This document shows positions 47,780-55,722 of a stretch of DNA of 57,600 nucleotides, in pieces. The stretch comes from Alphaproteobacteria bacterium (GTDB lineage Bacteria > Pseudomonadota > Alphaproteobacteria > Rhizobiales > JAJFHR01), in the NCBI GenBank assembly GCA_024278055.1, contig JAJRTY010000172.1, positions 1-57,600 on the forward strand, read 5' to 3'. Under the pieces are notes generated by a model. The model saw only the letters and a list, made by a program, of their open reading frames with translations, ran no database searches and was not told where the DNA came from. The position numbers were made by a program, and so were the translations under genes. The stretch's first letter is position 1, and each line of letters starts with the position of its first letter.

Positions 47780-47840
47780 AGAAGTGTTTTACAAATTACA
47801 CATATTGAAAACTGATGTTTTGATCAGTATCAACACTTCT
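47780..47840 (-). promoter_or_regulatory. structured 5' leader of hsp20, possible RNA thermometer
   Basis: On the minus strand, AGAAGTGTT pairs perfectly with AACACTTCT (47832-47840 and 47780-47788), and inside this is a smaller hairpin ACTGAT-caaaac-ATCAGT (47811-47828). The ribosome site AAAGGAG lies just downstream of the structure. A thermometer role is inference; ROSE-type thermometers are known in front of rhizobial hsp20 genes but the UYGCU motif is not clear here. Confidence 0.4.
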
Positions 47841-47841
47841 C

Positions 47842-47869
47842 ATCTATGGAAAGCAGTTGGAAATTCAAG
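47842..47869 (-). promoter_or_regulatory. RpoH-type promoter of hsp20
   Basis: CTTGAA (47869-47864) is followed 17 bases after CTTG by CATAGAT (47848-47842). This fits the alphaproteobacterial heat-shock sigma consensus CTTG-N17-CyTATnT with small deviations. It lies about 86 bases before the ATG. Confidence 0.5.
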
Positions 47870-47906
47870 AGGGCAGCAGCGGCAAAAACCTACCGGTTTT
47901 ACAGCG

Positions 47907-48518
47907 CTACCTTTCCGACAAGGCAAGTTTCAGACCCAGAAACCCGAAAGTCCCGGCAAATGCCCGCTTGAGCCAGTTCATGACATTTGGACGCGAGATT
48001 ACATAGTCCCGTGCCAGAGCGGCACAAGCGCCATAGCCGATAAAGACAACGAAGGTCAGCAGCATGAATATTGCAGCCAGTGTTACCATAGTATAGGCTG
48101 CGCCGGTTGCATTGAGCGGCACGAACTGCGGCAGAAAAGCCAGGAAAAAGAGGGAAAGTTTCGGGTTCAGGACGTTCAGCAGCATACCGTTCAAAATTGT
48201 CCTGGCTGTGGAGGATTTAGCTCTGTCCTCGGAAACATCCAAAGTTCCACCGTCGCGCAAAATGCTCCAGGCCATATAAAACAGATAAATAACGCCGAGA
48301 TATTTAATAACCTGAAAGGCAAGAGCGCTTGTATGCAGGATTGACGCAAGGCCGATAATGCTGGCGATTGCAGCGGGTAAAATCCCCAATGTACACCCAA
48401 ATGCCGCCGCAATACTTGGCCCGAAACCACGACCAAGACCAATCGCCAATGTGTAAAGAACACCCGTACCCGGCAATAGAATGACAACAATCGAAGTCAG
48501 AAGAAATTCAACAGACAT
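47907..48518 (-). CDS. LysE/RhtB family exporter
   Basis: The 203-residue membrane protein has six hydrophobic segments and the LysE signature (LLPGTGVLYTLAIGLGRGF, GCTLGILPAAIASIIGLA) in the N-terminal part. LysE/RhtB proteins export amino acids or homoserine lactones. The region NVLNPKLSLFFLAFLPQFV in the middle is diagnostic. The transported compound cannot be given. It lies 29 bases downstream of the GNAT gene on the same strand. Confidence 0.92.
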   Translation of the reverse strand: MSVEFLLTSIVVILLPGTGVLYTLAIGLGRGFGPSIAAAFGCTLGILPAAIASIIGLASILHTSALAFQVIKYLGVIYLFYMAWSILRDGGTLDVSEDRAKSSTARTILNGMLLNVLNPKLSLFFLAFLPQFVPLNATGAAYTMVTLAAIFMLLTFVVFIGYGACAALARDYVISRPNVMNWLKRAFAGTFGFLGLKLALSER

Positions 48519-48547
48519 TTATGTCTCCCGCCGGCAAAAACCCAAAA

Positions 48548-49060
48548 TCAACTTACACATCTCACATAAAGCATGGATTGTCTGCCCTTTTCCACATAAG
48601 CCTCATCGGCCACAAACCCCGCACCGGTGGAACAGCGGATAGCTGCAAGGTTGTCATCATCATGGGCGATGTGGAAGATGCGGTCTTGCGCACCGAGGTC
48701 CGGGCAGATTTGGGCAACAAGTCGGTCCAGCATTTTCGTACCCAATCGACGTCCGAGGAAATTTGCATCCCCGATAAAATAATCAATACTGATCCCGGCC
48801 ATCCGGCCTATTGTAGCTGCGCCATAATCAGGAAAGGTGCGATTAAAATACCATTGCATATAGCCAAATGACTGATCATTCTCGGTGGCAATCACGCAAT
48901 TAACGTCACCAGCCCCGTCAAGGCGCGGTGAAAATTTTGCAAAAACCGTTTCAAGGGATATCTCATCGCGCATATAGAACGGCTTGAGGTGCGGGGCATT
49001 GAGCCAGTGGTAAAGGGTGACAAAATCTGATTCTTGCAAAGGACGTAAGTTTAGCTCCAT
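48548..49060 (-). CDS. GNAT acetyltransferase (AAC(6')-like)
   Basis: Starting at MELNLRPLQESDFVTLYHWL (49060), the protein has 170 residues. The longer frame from 49174 overlaps the dioxygenase gene end and is not supported. It resembles the AAC(6')/RimJ-like group, with ISIDYFIGDANFLGRRLGTK forming the acetyl-CoA loop, and DRIFHIAHDDDNLAAIRCST and GAGFVADE near the end. Real substrates range from aminoglycosides to siderophore or polyamine amines, so no resistance role is claimed. Confidence 0.82.
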   Translation of the reverse strand: MELNLRPLQESDFVTLYHWLNAPHLKPFYMRDEISLETVFAKFSPRLDGAGDVNCVIATENDQSFGYMQWYFNRTFPDYGAATIGRMAGISIDYFIGDANFLGRRLGTKMLDRLVAQICPDLGAQDRIFHIAHDDDNLAAIRCSTGAGFVADEAYVEKGRQSMLYVRCVS

Positions 49061-49103
49061 GTCGGCAATAGTAATACCAAACCAGAGATTTGCAAACTTG
49101 CAA

Positions 49104-50006
49104 TCAGACAGGTTCAGGCCGCGCTTTACCCTTGATTTGTGTTCGCAACATATAGCGCCGCGCATTTTGATCAAACGGATCGCGGCGATGCAGGGTTGCG
49201 CGGTTATCCCACATCAACACATCTCCCACCCGCCACTGGTGAGAATACGACAGGTTGTCAGCGGTCGCATGTTGCCACAGATCGTCAAGCAATTGCTCCG
49301 ATTGCGCCAAAGACAGGCCCTCCACATACGCATTGCGACGACGGCCCAGAAACAAAACTTCCCGGCCGGTGTCACTATGGCGGCAAATGGCCGGATGAAA
49401 GGTTCCGGCACACGTCAGGGGATCATCGCTTTCGACCAATCCCTGCCGCACAAAACCGGCCGAATTATATGTGCCGTCATGTTTAATCCGCAGCCCCTCA
49501 ATTTCCGTCCTCAGGCTCACCGGCAACTGCTCAAGGGCACCATACATACCGGCCAGCCAGGTGTTGCCACCGGTGGGCGGGATTTCTAACGAATATAACA
49601 ATGAAGCCCGCGGCGGATTATCGAGATATGACATATCCGTATGCCACGCAGCTTCGCCCGCCCCCAGACTGCCAACCGCCTTGCCGTCATCTCCCTTGAT
49701 GTTGGAAATCACATAAACCTCAGGGTATCCTTCAACCGCCGTCTTGCCCGCTTCATTGACCGGTGCTTCATCCAGATCACCGAAATAACTGCTGAAACGC
49801 ACAAGGTCATGTGCCTCAAGGCTTTGGCCACGAAACAGAAGTGCGGAGTGCTGAATGAACAGGTCCTCGATGGCTGTTGCTTGATGTTTATCAACATTTT
49901 TAAGATCAACACCCTGCACCTCAACGCCAAGCGACGGTGTTATGGCCCGAACAGTCCAATTATATTTACTAAAATCAACCGCTGTCGGCTCTGGCGCATT
50001 CATCAT
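49104..50006 (-). CDS. TauD/TfdA Fe(II)/2-oxoglutarate dioxygenase
   Basis: The 300-residue protein has the iron ligands H122 and D124 in AAWHTDMSYLDN, a distal His in ATLHRRDPFD and the 2-oxoglutarate Arg in ARRYMLRTQI. An N-terminal SLGVEVQGVDL is the TauD mark. The family removes sulfite from taurine or opens aryloxy acids; the substrate here is open. Start ATG 50006 follows AAAGGA. The gene is just downstream of the Crp/Fnr gene, 93 bases away, on the same strand. Confidence 0.9.
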   Translation of the reverse strand: MMNAPEPTAVDFSKYNWTVRAITPSLGVEVQGVDLKNVDKHQATAIEDLFIQHSALLFRGQSLEAHDLVRFSSYFGDLDEAPVNEAGKTAVEGYPEVYVISNIKGDDGKAVGSLGAGEAAWHTDMSYLDNPPRASLLYSLEIPPTGGNTWLAGMYGALEQLPVSLRTEIEGLRIKHDGTYNSAGFVRQGLVESDDPLTCAGTFHPAICRHSDTGREVLFLGRRRNAYVEGLSLAQSEQLLDDLWQHATADNLSYSHQWRVGDVLMWDNRATLHRRDPFDQNARRYMLRTQIKGKARPEPV

Positions 50007-50099
50007 CACATCCTTTAAGTTGTGGCAAAATTAAATTCCACAAAGAATAAAACAGTGAAGTCTGTACTTCTGTCAGCAAGATGACAATTCAAATTATCC

Positions 50100-50783
50100 C
50101 TAGGAACGCGGCAAAAAATGTTCCAGCCGCTCGGCATCAATCACATTAAGACTTCGCCCGTTTTTTGAAATCAGCCCATCAGCCACAAATCTGTTCAAAA
50201 TCGCAGTGATGGTTGGCCGCCGGGAGTTTAGCAGACTGGCCAGTTCTTCATGGGTGAGGCAAACAGGCTGCCGCCTGCTGACCGTTTCTTTTTCAGGATC
50301 ACACCGCGACAGCGACAAAAGAGAATGGGCAAGCCGTTGTTCAACATTTCGAGCAAGAAAATCACCGACACGATGGTGGAAATCACTCATTCGATTGACC
50401 AGCAGTTCAACAACATAAACCCCAAAATCCGGGTTTTCCTTCAACAATACCTGAAATTTTTGGCGCGGGATCCTGACAAGTTCGCCATCGGTTATGGCTA
50501 TGGCTTCAGCATCGCGGGTGGCTGAAGTCGCCAATGCCGTCAATCCCATGAGACTATGGGAAAGATGAAGCCGCAGCAGACACTCACCACCACTGGAGTT
50601 AATCAAAACCGACTTGGCCTGCCCGGACAACAAAAAGCAGATATCCTCTGCTCTTTCACCTTGCCGATAAATCGTTTCACCTTTTACAAAACCACAGGTT
50701 TGGCCATTGTCTACCAGGAGATTGACATGCTCTTTCATCAAGTTAGCGCCAATATCAATAAAACTGCCAATACTGAATTCGCG
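50100..50783 (-). CDS. Crp/Fnr family transcriptional regulator
   Basis: The 227-residue protein starts at ATG 50783 after GGGGA. It has a cyclic-nucleotide-binding-like barrel (about 15-130; GFVKGETIYRQGERAEDICF) and a C-terminal winged helix (about 165-215; LTHEELASLLNSRRPTITAI). The N-terminal cysteine pattern of an iron-sulfur FNR is absent: only scattered cysteines are seen. Its signal is therefore not obvious; the cyclase at the left of the window could in principle supply a cyclic nucleotide. It may control the TauD-like gene next door. Confidence 0.9.
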   Translation of the reverse strand, partial: REFSIGSFIDIGANLMKEHVNLLVDNGQTCGFVKGETIYRQGERAEDICFLLSGQAKSVLINSSGGECLLRLHLSHSLMGLTALATSATRDAEAIAITDGELVRIPRQKFQVLLKENPDFGVYVVELLVNRMSDFHHRVGDFLARNVEQRLAHSLLSLSRCDPEKETVSRRQPVCLTHEELASLLNSRRPTITAILNRFVADGLISKNGRSLNVIDAERLEHFLPRS

Positions 50784-50884
50784 CATAACTTCCCCATGTA
50801 AAACCAAAACCGAAGGTCAACACCAACGCTACCCGGTTTCGGCCGGTGGCCCAGGTCATAAATTCACAAACAAACCCGGCACGC

Positions 50885-51496
50885 TTAAATCGGAATACCC
50901 TGTTTAAGCAGCCTGTCAATCAGCTGACGGCGCAAAATACCACGGCTGTCACCACCACCATAGGTCAGCAGGCCTGAATTATAGGTCTTGCCGTAACTCA
51001 GCGCAAGATTGACGGTTTGACCGATACCTTTGATGAACTGACGCGGGTAAAGCTCGCTCAGGGGGTGAATGTAGACAGACCACAGAAGTTTTTGCGCAAT
51101 GGCATAGCGGGAATCAAGGGCGGTATCAAAATTGGCCTGGGTGATGCGCTCAAACTCCTCCAGTTTCAGCCCTTCCGCAGGACGTATCGGCACCATAATG
51201 CGCATGCGGTTAGCCTTTGGATCAGTGACAACAATCACGGTGTTTTTTTCTATCGTGAATTGCCAGACACCGGAGCGCAGGCTTTTTGCCTTTTTGTCCA
51301 GCAGCGCAATGATTGACCCCATTTGCTTGATCGTCATAGTGCCTTCGCGCACCACCTCCCTGGGTTTTTGCGTTGGTGGCACAGCCGGTTTTTCCGGGTT
51401 TTCAGGTGCATCAGTCTGGCTAAAGGCAACCGTTGTGAGGCTCACAACCAGCACAGAAATGAGCATCAGGCTTCGACCCATAATGGTTTGCATCAT
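50885..51496 (-). CDS. exported member of the unrecognised paralogous family
   Basis: The start at ATG 51496 or 51493 follows AAAGGA; an upstream frame in the track is spurious since it lies over another gene. The product has 203 residues with a signal peptide (about 1-28, cleaved near AFSQ), a Pro-rich linker (DAPENPEKPAVPPTQKPRE) and a conserved domain of about 140 residues. It pairs with the protein at 29046-29720 over FDTALDSRYAIAQ, GIGQTVNLALSYGKTYNSG and the LLKQG end. It is probably periplasmic. No function is assigned. It is preceded by a DoxX-like gene with nine bases between them. Confidence 0.78.
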   Translation of the reverse strand: MMQTIMGRSLMLISVLVVSLTTVAFSQTDAPENPEKPAVPPTQKPREVVREGTMTIKQMGSIIALLDKKAKSLRSGVWQFTIEKNTVIVVTDPKANRMRIMVPIRPAEGLKLEEFERITQANFDTALDSRYAIAQKLLWSVYIHPLSELYPRQFIKGIGQTVNLALSYGKTYNSGLLTYGGGDSRGILRRQLIDRLLKQGIPI

Positions 51497-51504
51497 ATGT
51501 TCCT

Positions 51505-51786
51505 TTATTCTGTCATTTGGCCGATGACCGTCGCGCCAACCACCCATCCAGTGACCAGTGATCCCGGTTGCGCAACAACCACAAGGCCGCAAAGCCCGCC
51601 CATGACAAAGGGCAAAGTGGTTCCGATATCGATCCCGTGAAAATATCCCCACAGCTTTTGATATTGTACCGGTGCAAGAATTTTGTTGACCGCCCACACA
51701 AATAAAAACCAGGCAAGGCCGAGGCGCAGGATCAACAGGCCCATAGGCTCCTGCCAGTCCGGCCCGGTTGCGTTCCTGTTCATCAT
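51505..51786 (-). CDS. short DoxX-like membrane protein
   Basis: The 93-residue protein has a DoxX-type N-terminus (ILRLGLAWFLFVWAVNKILA, then YFHGIDIGTTLPFVMG) and three hydrophobic segments. Usual DoxX proteins have four segments and about 130 residues, so this one lacks the end and stops just before the next gene's ribosome site. Its role is unknown; DoxX relatives are linked to thiol oxidation or quinone enzymes. Starts at 51786 or 51783 follow AGGGCA. Confidence 0.65.
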   Translation of the reverse strand: MMNRNATGPDWQEPMGLLILRLGLAWFLFVWAVNKILAPVQYQKLWGYFHGIDIGTTLPFVMGGLCGLVVVAQPGSLVTGWVVGATVIGQMTE

Positions 51787-51872
51787 TGCTGCCCTTTGTG
51801 GTTAGTACCAGCAAAGGGGACAGAATTTACATCGGCAGGTCAAATCATAGCTGATCACGCATGTGTTACCGC

Positions 51873-52184
51873 CTACCCCAGACGTGATTTAACATCAGCG
51901 GCAAAATCTTCATATGGGCGTATGGATTTAACATCGACTTGCACATGGTGGCCCATTTTCTTCATGATCGGCAAATCGAACAAAATGCGATCAAGATCAT
52001 CCGGTGTGTCCACCTTGACGATGGCCAGAACCTTGCGCTCGCCAACTATTTTCCAAAGATCAACCACCACACCGGCAGCCTTGGCCCCCAGTGCTGCGTC
52101 TGCCTCCTCGGCCCACACCTCAAACAATCCCTGCTGAGCCATATCCGCATCATATTCAACCGTAAAATCGAGCCTGTAGAGCAT
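51873..52184 (-). CDS. muconolactone isomerase-like protein
   Basis: The 103-residue protein has the MIase fold pattern: MLYRLDFTVEYDADMAQQGL at the start, a helix of AEEADAALGAKAAG, strands around LWKIVGERKVLAIVKVDTPD and a final LPIMKKMGHHVQVDVKSIRP. True isomerases use similar small domains in aromatic ring cleavage pathways, but no other ring-cleavage gene lies nearby, so the role may be different. It lies about 85 bases from the DoxX-like gene. Confidence 0.75.
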   Translation of the reverse strand: MLYRLDFTVEYDADMAQQGLFEVWAEEADAALGAKAAGVVVDLWKIVGERKVLAIVKVDTPDDLDRILFDLPIMKKMGHHVQVDVKSIRPYEDFAADVKSRLG

Positions 52185-52313
52185 GTGTATGTTCCTTTTC
52201 TAACCAGAATTACGTTGTGCATCCGTGAGATTATAATCTGGTGATGATCTACCTGTCCATGGCACAATCACGAGGTAATTATACCCCTGACGTCCATCGC
52301 CAGCCATATACAG

Positions 52314-54266
52314 TCATGCCGTGGTGTCCTTACCCTTAACAAAACCCGTATTACTTGGTTTGCGTCTTTTGCCCTTGTTTTTATCTTTGACTTTGGCTTT
52401 TTTCTTGGGCGGTTTTTTTATCTCTTTGGTTTTTTTCGCAGGTGGGCTTTCGGCTTCCGTTTGCTTTGTCGGCATAGCAACAAACCCGCGTCTTACTCCC
52501 GCTTTTGCGCCAGCAGAAGGTTTGGCAGCGGGTGCAGTTTTTTTGTCCTGTCTATCTTTTTTGCTTTTTACAGCTTTTGCTTCAGGCGCGGGTTCCGGTT
52601 TGCGTTTTTTTGATTTAAACGGTTTTTTCTTGTCATATGCCGGTTTGGCAGCCTTGCCCTGAACCCCCGCAGGTGCGGCATCCAGCCGGGCGGCAATTAT
52701 GTTTTTCTCAATCTTGCCATCAGGGCCAACAGCCTCCAAAAACCGATCCGCAGCACCCGCTGCCAATTCCACAAAGGTTTGTTTTTCCTGAATCCTGATT
52801 GCCCCTATATCGCGCTTGTTAACCCCGCCTGCACCGCACAACATCGGCAATATCCAGCGCGGCTCGGCGCGGTCAGAGCGGCCAACTGAGAGGGAAAACC
52901 AGACACTGTCCTTGAAACCATCAAATGATTTTTTCTCCCGCGCTTCAGGTGCCGGCACATCAAGTAAATCCTCAGGGGCCGATTGTCCTGCACGATAAAG
53001 CCTGACGAACGCAGCCGCCACCTGCTCAGGCCCGTGGCGGGCCAGCAACTCGCTGGCAAACCCGGCCTCATGCTCCTGGATAGGATTGCTTAAAACCGGG
53101 TCTTCGAGAATACGTTTGTCATCGCGGGCAATGACTTCTTCAGCCGTTGGCGGTTTGGCCCATTCAGCTTCAATTTTCGCACTCACCAGCAATCTTTCGG
53201 TACGTCTGCGGGCATTGTGCGGTACAATCAAGGTACATACGCCCTTGCGCCCGGCGCGACCGGTGCGACCGCTTCGATGCAGCAGGCTTTCCTTGTTTTT
53301 CGGCAGGTCAGCATGAATGACCAGCTCCAGATTTGGCAGATCAAGACCTCTGGCGGCAACGTCTGTCGCCACACACACCCGTGCGCGGCCATCGCGCATG
53401 GCTTGTAATGCGTGGGTGCGCTCGGACTGGCTCAATTCACCCGACAGGGCAACAACCGAAAACCCGCGATTATGAAACCGGCTGGTGAGGCGGCCAACGG
53501 CAGCACGGGTTGCACAAAACACAAGCGCGTTTTTAGCTTCAAAATAACGCAGCACATTAATGATGGCATTCTCGCGATCATTATTGGCCACCACAAGCGC
53601 GCGGTATTCGATGTCGCCATGCTGGCTTTGTTCGGCACTTGTGGTTACCCGCACCGCATCACGTTGATACCGTTTGGCGATATTTACAATGCTGCGCGGA
53701 ACGGTGGCCGAAAACATCAAAGTGCGGCGTTGTTTTGGCGCCGCCTCCAGAATAAACTCAAGATCCTCGCGAAACCCCAGATCGAGCATTTCATCGGCTT
53801 CATCCAGCACCACAGCCTTGAAACCGGTTGTATTCAGCGACCCGCGCCCGATGTGGTCGCGCAAACGCCCCGGTGTTCCCACCACAATGTGAGCACCGCG
53901 CGCAAGGTCGCGGCGCTCGGTACGCGCATCCATACCGCCAACGCACGAAACCACAGTGGCCCCGGTTTGCTCGTAGATCCAATCAAGTTCTCGTTTCACC
54001 TGCAAGGCAAGCTCGCGTGTGGGCGCCACAACCAGGGCCAGCGGGACTTTTGGTTTGAAGAATTTTTCTGCACCCTGCAATAAAGTGTCCGCAAAGGCCA
54101 GACCAAAAGCCACGGTTTTCCCAGACCCGGTCTGGGCCGACACCAGAAGATCGGCACTCGCGAGTTCCGGTTTCAGGATGGCCTGTTGCACCGGCGTCAG
54201 TTCGGTAAACCCGCGTTTGCTCAATGCTGAGCCAAGGGCCGGGACAACGCCTTCAAATTCTTCCAT
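52314..54266 (-). CDS. DEAD-box RNA helicase with long basic tail
   Basis: The 650-residue protein has the complete DEAD-box core: Q-motif region, SAQTGSGKT (43-51), PTRELALQ, VLDEADEMLDLGF, SAT, and the C-terminal helicase domain with HRSGRTGRAGRKG. After the core comes a DbpA-type RNA-binding domain (about 470-560) and a tail of about 100 residues rich in Lys, Ala and Pro. It resembles DeaD/CsdA helicases that remodel RNA in cold and ribosome assembly. The tail is low-complexity and may bind nucleic acid. It is divergent from the SDR gene (230 bases without other features). Confidence 0.94.
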   Translation of the reverse strand: MEEFEGVVPALGSALSKRGFTELTPVQQAILKPELASADLLVSAQTGSGKTVAFGLAFADTLLQGAEKFFKPKVPLALVVAPTRELALQVKRELDWIYEQTGATVVSCVGGMDARTERRDLARGAHIVVGTPGRLRDHIGRGSLNTTGFKAVVLDEADEMLDLGFREDLEFILEAAPKQRRTLMFSATVPRSIVNIAKRYQRDAVRVTTSAEQSQHGDIEYRALVVANNDRENAIINVLRYFEAKNALVFCATRAAVGRLTSRFHNRGFSVVALSGELSQSERTHALQAMRDGRARVCVATDVAARGLDLPNLELVIHADLPKNKESLLHRSGRTGRAGRKGVCTLIVPHNARRRTERLLVSAKIEAEWAKPPTAEEVIARDDKRILEDPVLSNPIQEHEAGFASELLARHGPEQVAAAFVRLYRAGQSAPEDLLDVPAPEAREKKSFDGFKDSVWFSLSVGRSDRAEPRWILPMLCGAGGVNKRDIGAIRIQEKQTFVELAAGAADRFLEAVGPDGKIEKNIIAARLDAAPAGVQGKAAKPAYDKKKPFKSKKRKPEPAPEAKAVKSKKDRQDKKTAPAAKPSAGAKAGVRRGFVAMPTKQTEAESPPAKKTKEIKKPPKKKAKVKDKNKGKRRKPSNTGFVKGKDTTA

Positions 54267-54496
54267 TATTTTTCACCAGGGGGTTGGGGAGTTATATTGG
54301 CTGTCTTGTAGTGCCTGTTGAAAGCATTGTACAGAAAACAACAAAACAATATGAACCAGCACCATCTGGTGAGCCTGGTAAAATCAGGACGTCAATTTTA
54401 TCTCATTTTGTCGGGCCAGTCATCAGTTGCAGGCTTATTTGGAAATGTGTATGTCATACAGACATGCGATTGTTTCCTGAAAAAAAATAGGCATCA

Positions 54497-55273
54497 ATGT
54501 CACAGCACGAAAAAAATCATAAAAAATCGGTCTTGATTACCGGGGCGGCCCAGCGCATCGGGCGCGCGATAGCGCTGGATTTTGCTCAAAAAGGCTGGAA
54601 TATTGCCGTTCATTATCATAAGTCGGAAGATGCGGCTGGCGAAGTCGCCCGGGAGATCGAAAGCATGGGCCGCAAAGCTGTATGTGTACAATGTGATCTC
54701 GCCGATGCCCATGCAGCCGAGAAGATTTTCAGCCAAACTGGCCGCGATCTCGGACCGGTTTCATGTCTCATCAATAACGCATCAGTTTTTGAACCAGACG
54801 ATATCACTTCTGTATCAGCGGCCAGCTGGGCGCTGCATCTGGATGTAAACCTCAAGGCCCCGGTGTTTTTGGCCCAGTCTTTTTCCGCCCAGCTTAAGCG
54901 CGGCATGGATGGTAATATCATCAACCTGATTGATCAGCGCGTATGGAAACTTAATCCGCAATTTCTGTCTTACACCACCAGCAAAGCGGCCTTGTGGACG
55001 CTGACGCGAACGCTTGCTCAAGCCCTGGCTCCCGCTATCAGGGTCAACGCCATCGGCCCCGGCCCGGCCTTGCCCAATGAACGCCAGCGCCGCCAGGATT
55101 TTGACAAACAGGTCTCGGCCACATTGCTGAAGCGTGGCACCAGCCCGGAAGAAATTTGCCGGACAATACAGTTTATCCTTGCAACGCCCGCCATGACCGG
55201 ACAAATGATAGCTCTTGATGGCGGCCAACATCTGGCCTGGCGCACAGCTGATGTTGTTGGCATTAAAGAATAA
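54497..55273 (+). CDS. SDR-family oxidoreductase (pteridine reductase-like)
   Basis: The 258-residue enzyme has the TGAAQRIGRA cofactor motif at 15-24, NNAS, and the active site with YTTSK. It shows the FolM/pteridine reductase pattern (GAAQRIGRA, GPGPALPNERQRRQD). Such enzymes reduce dihydropteridines or dihydromonapterin. Location directly before folB strongly supports a pterin role. The gap to folB is 32 bases, so both may be one transcript with uvrC. Confidence 0.88.
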   Translation: MSQHEKNHKKSVLITGAAQRIGRAIALDFAQKGWNIAVHYHKSEDAAGEVAREIESMGRKAVCVQCDLADAHAAEKIFSQTGRDLGPVSCLINNASVFEPDDITSVSAASWALHLDVNLKAPVFLAQSFSAQLKRGMDGNIINLIDQRVWKLNPQFLSYTTSKAALWTLTRTLAQALAPAIRVNAIGPGPALPNERQRRQDFDKQVSATLLKRGTSPEEICRTIQFILATPAMTGQMIALDGGQHLAWRTADVVGIKE

Positions 55274-55305
55274 GCCTGACATCGCAACCGAAAAGAGGTA
55301 TCGAA

Positions 55306-55698
55306 ATGACACAATCTGCGAGCAAACCCGCGGTCAATATTGCCGATGCCATACGTTCGATAAGACACGTATTCATAACGGATTTAACCCTCGAGGCGCT
55401 CATCGGTGTTTATGAACATGAAATAATCAATCCGCAAAAAATCGTCATCAATATTGATCTGACCGTGAGTGAGGATAAAAATTCAATTGATGACAAGCTC
55501 ATGGGCGTGGTCTGCTATGAGACCATCGTCAACAAGATCAAGACCATCATTGCCGCCGGCCACGTCAATCTGGTCGAAACCCTTGCCGAACAATTCTCCG
55601 ATGCCTGCCTGGAAGATTCGCGCGTTATCGCCGCCCGCATTCGCCTCGAAAAACCACAAGCCATATCTGAAGCCGCCAGTGTCGGCATAGAAATCTAG
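55306..55698 (+). CDS. folB: dihydroneopterin aldolase
   Basis: FolB makes 6-hydroxymethyl-dihydropterin in folate synthesis. The 130-residue protein has the family start (VFITDLTLEALIGVYEHEIINP), the strand IVINIDLTVS, an active-site Lys region (VCYETIVNKIKTII) and LVETLAEQFSDACL and RLEKPQAISEAASVGIEI at the end. An AGAGG site precedes the start. It lies between the pterin-type SDR and uvrC. Confidence 0.93.
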   Translation: MTQSASKPAVNIADAIRSIRHVFITDLTLEALIGVYEHEIINPQKIVINIDLTVSEDKNSIDDKLMGVVCYETIVNKIKTIIAAGHVNLVETLAEQFSDACLEDSRVIAARIRLEKPQAISEAASVGIEI

Positions 55699-55722
55699 CG
55701 TTCCAACCCGCGCAGCTAGAAT

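Noticed and set aside
54267-54496. 230-base gap between helicase and SDR genes, with a 72-residue frame
   Set aside because: The frame has no ribosome site or likeness to a family and runs into the SDR gene; only promoters of the two divergent genes are expected.
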